From Deltaproteobacteria bacterium (GTDB lineage: Bacteria > Desulfobacterota > DSM-4660 > Desulfatiglandales > Desulfatiglandaceae), in the NCBI GenBank assembly GCA_013349725.1, contig DUZB01000053.1:82-6527 (forward strand): DNA of 6,446 bases, read 5' to 3'. Both the position numbers and the translations under genes were made by a program. Positions 5,826-6,446 of the stretch are shown here, one piece after another (within the stretch, counting starts at the first letter, position 1; each line of letters opens with the position of its first letter). The notes under the pieces were generated by a model, which ran no database searches, was not told the origin of the DNA, and saw only the letters and a program-made list of their open reading frames with translations.

Positions 5826-6446
5826 CGATTTTTTGCCGACTGGGGCGCTTCTTTAAAACTCCCACGGCCTTCGAACCTTTCCCCATGGAAGAGAGATAGT
5901 TCATGCAGAAGTCATCTTTTCCGGAAAGCAGGTCTGCAATGAGGACTGCCTGCTTCATGGCCTTCACCGTAGGATCCAGAATCGGGCATGTGAGCCCATT
6001 GGTAACCGCCATGGCTAAGAAGCCGGCGTTAATGGTGTTCCGCTCCGGAAGCCCGAAGGAAATGTTGCTCAAACCGAGAGTCTGGTTTACGTGCAGATTA
6101 TCGCGTATGAGCCGCAGGGCGCGGATCGTTTCAACACCGGCCATGCTGTCGGCGCTTATGGCCATGGCCAGGGGATCGATGATCACGTCCTCCGCCGGGA
6201 TTCCCATCTCCAGATGATCACGTCCTCCGCCGGGATTCCCATCTCCATGGCTTTCTCTACGATGGTTCTCGCAATTTCAAGCCGGTCCTCCGCTTTCTTC
6301 GGGATTCCCCGGTCGTTCATGGTAAGGCCGATTACAGCGGCGTTATATTCTTTGACCAGGGGAAGTATCCTTTCCAGTTTGTCTATTTCTCCGTTTACTG
6401 AGTTTACCAGCGCTTTTCCCTTGTAGACCTTCAGGGCCGCTTCCAG
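5809..6446 (-). pseudogene. Methyltetrahydrofolate:corrinoid methyltransferase, frameshifted by a 35-bp duplication; 5' end outside window
   Basis: Pterin-binding methyltransferases of the AcsE/MtgA type transfer a methyl group between tetrahydrofolate and a corrinoid protein. The upstream part (6446 to 6183) reads LEAALKVYKGKALVNSVNGE, then VIGLTMNDRGIPKKAEDR and ends MGIPAEDVIIWRWESRRRT at TGA 6183-6185. The downstream part (6207 to 5809) resumes MGIPAEDVIIDPLAMAIS and continues with LGLSNISFGLPERNT and GFLAMAVTNGL to the TGA at 5809-5811. Conserved residues include the Asn-rich NSVNGE strand, the DP pair and GLSN, all typical of this TIM-barrel family. MGIPAEDVII is encoded twice because of the tandem repeat at 6178-6247. 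Deleting one copy gives 603 bases, a continuous frame of 200 residues plus stop. About 70 N-terminal residues are missing at the window edge. No other damage is seen, so the lesion is recent, reversible or artificial. The gene leads the visible corrinoid operon. Confidence 0.85.
6178..6247. repeat. Perfect 35-bp tandem duplication in the methyltransferase gene
   Basis: Bases 6178-6212 and 6213-6247 are identical over all 35 positions, each starting GATGATCACG and ending CCCATCTCCA. The match stops exactly at both borders (C versus A before, G versus T after), with no flanking microhomology. As 35 is not a multiple of 3, the duplication shifts the reading frame. Confidence 0.97.

Overview
The window looks like part of a chromosome (or metagenome bin) of an anaerobic, corrinoid-using bacterium. 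A Desulfobacterota-like sulfate reducer or syntroph, or a similar acetogen-type organism, fits best. This is inferred from a one-carbon methyl-transfer operon with a RACo-type reductive activator, moderate GC content, and gaps filled with very short-period repeats. No rRNA, tRNA, transposase or CRISPR array is visible, so the taxonomy is not proven.

Layout. Positions 1-251 form a leader. It holds a possible 3' tail of an upstream gene (stop at 37-39), AAGTG/CACTT short repeats, a perfect GC palindrome, and a strong rho-independent hairpin ending only 31 bases before the next start codon. Positions 252-2570 (+) encode a complete NodU/CmcH-type carbamoyltransferase of 772 aa, with a C-terminal extension of about 220 residues that I do not recognise. 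Converging on it from the other strand is a 172-aa GNAT-family acetyltransferase (2623-3141). The rest (3305-6446, all minus strand) reads right to left as a corrinoid methyl-transfer operon. It contains a pterin-binding methyltransferase of the methyltetrahydrofolate:corrinoid type (5' end outside the window), a small B12-binding corrinoid protein (5178-5825, overlapping the methyltransferase by 17 bases), and a 613-aa [2Fe-2S]/ASKHA reductive activator of corrinoid proteins (3305-5146). A substrate:corrinoid methyltransferase would be needed to complete the pathway. It is not in the window and may lie further right.

How the operon would work. A methyl group is loaded onto Co(I) of the corrinoid protein by a substrate-specific methyltransferase. 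The pterin-binding enzyme passes it to (or takes it from) tetrahydrofolate. RACo uses ATP and low-potential electrons to rescue cobalt that has oxidised to Co(II). The methyltransferase reading frame is broken here by a perfect 35-bp tandem duplication (6178-6247). Removing one copy restores a continuous frame, so this is a very recent mutation, a reversible switch, or an assembly error.

The most unusual theme is short tandem repetition. Each of the three gaps between genes from 2571 to 5177 carries tandem arrays with a period of exactly 7 bases, although the unit sequence differs from site to site. Two of these arrays run into the stop codon of a gene and one abuts a start codon. Added to these are a 3 x 15-bp in-frame repeat in the carbamoyltransferase, a 9-G homopolymer in RACo, and the 35-bp duplication.
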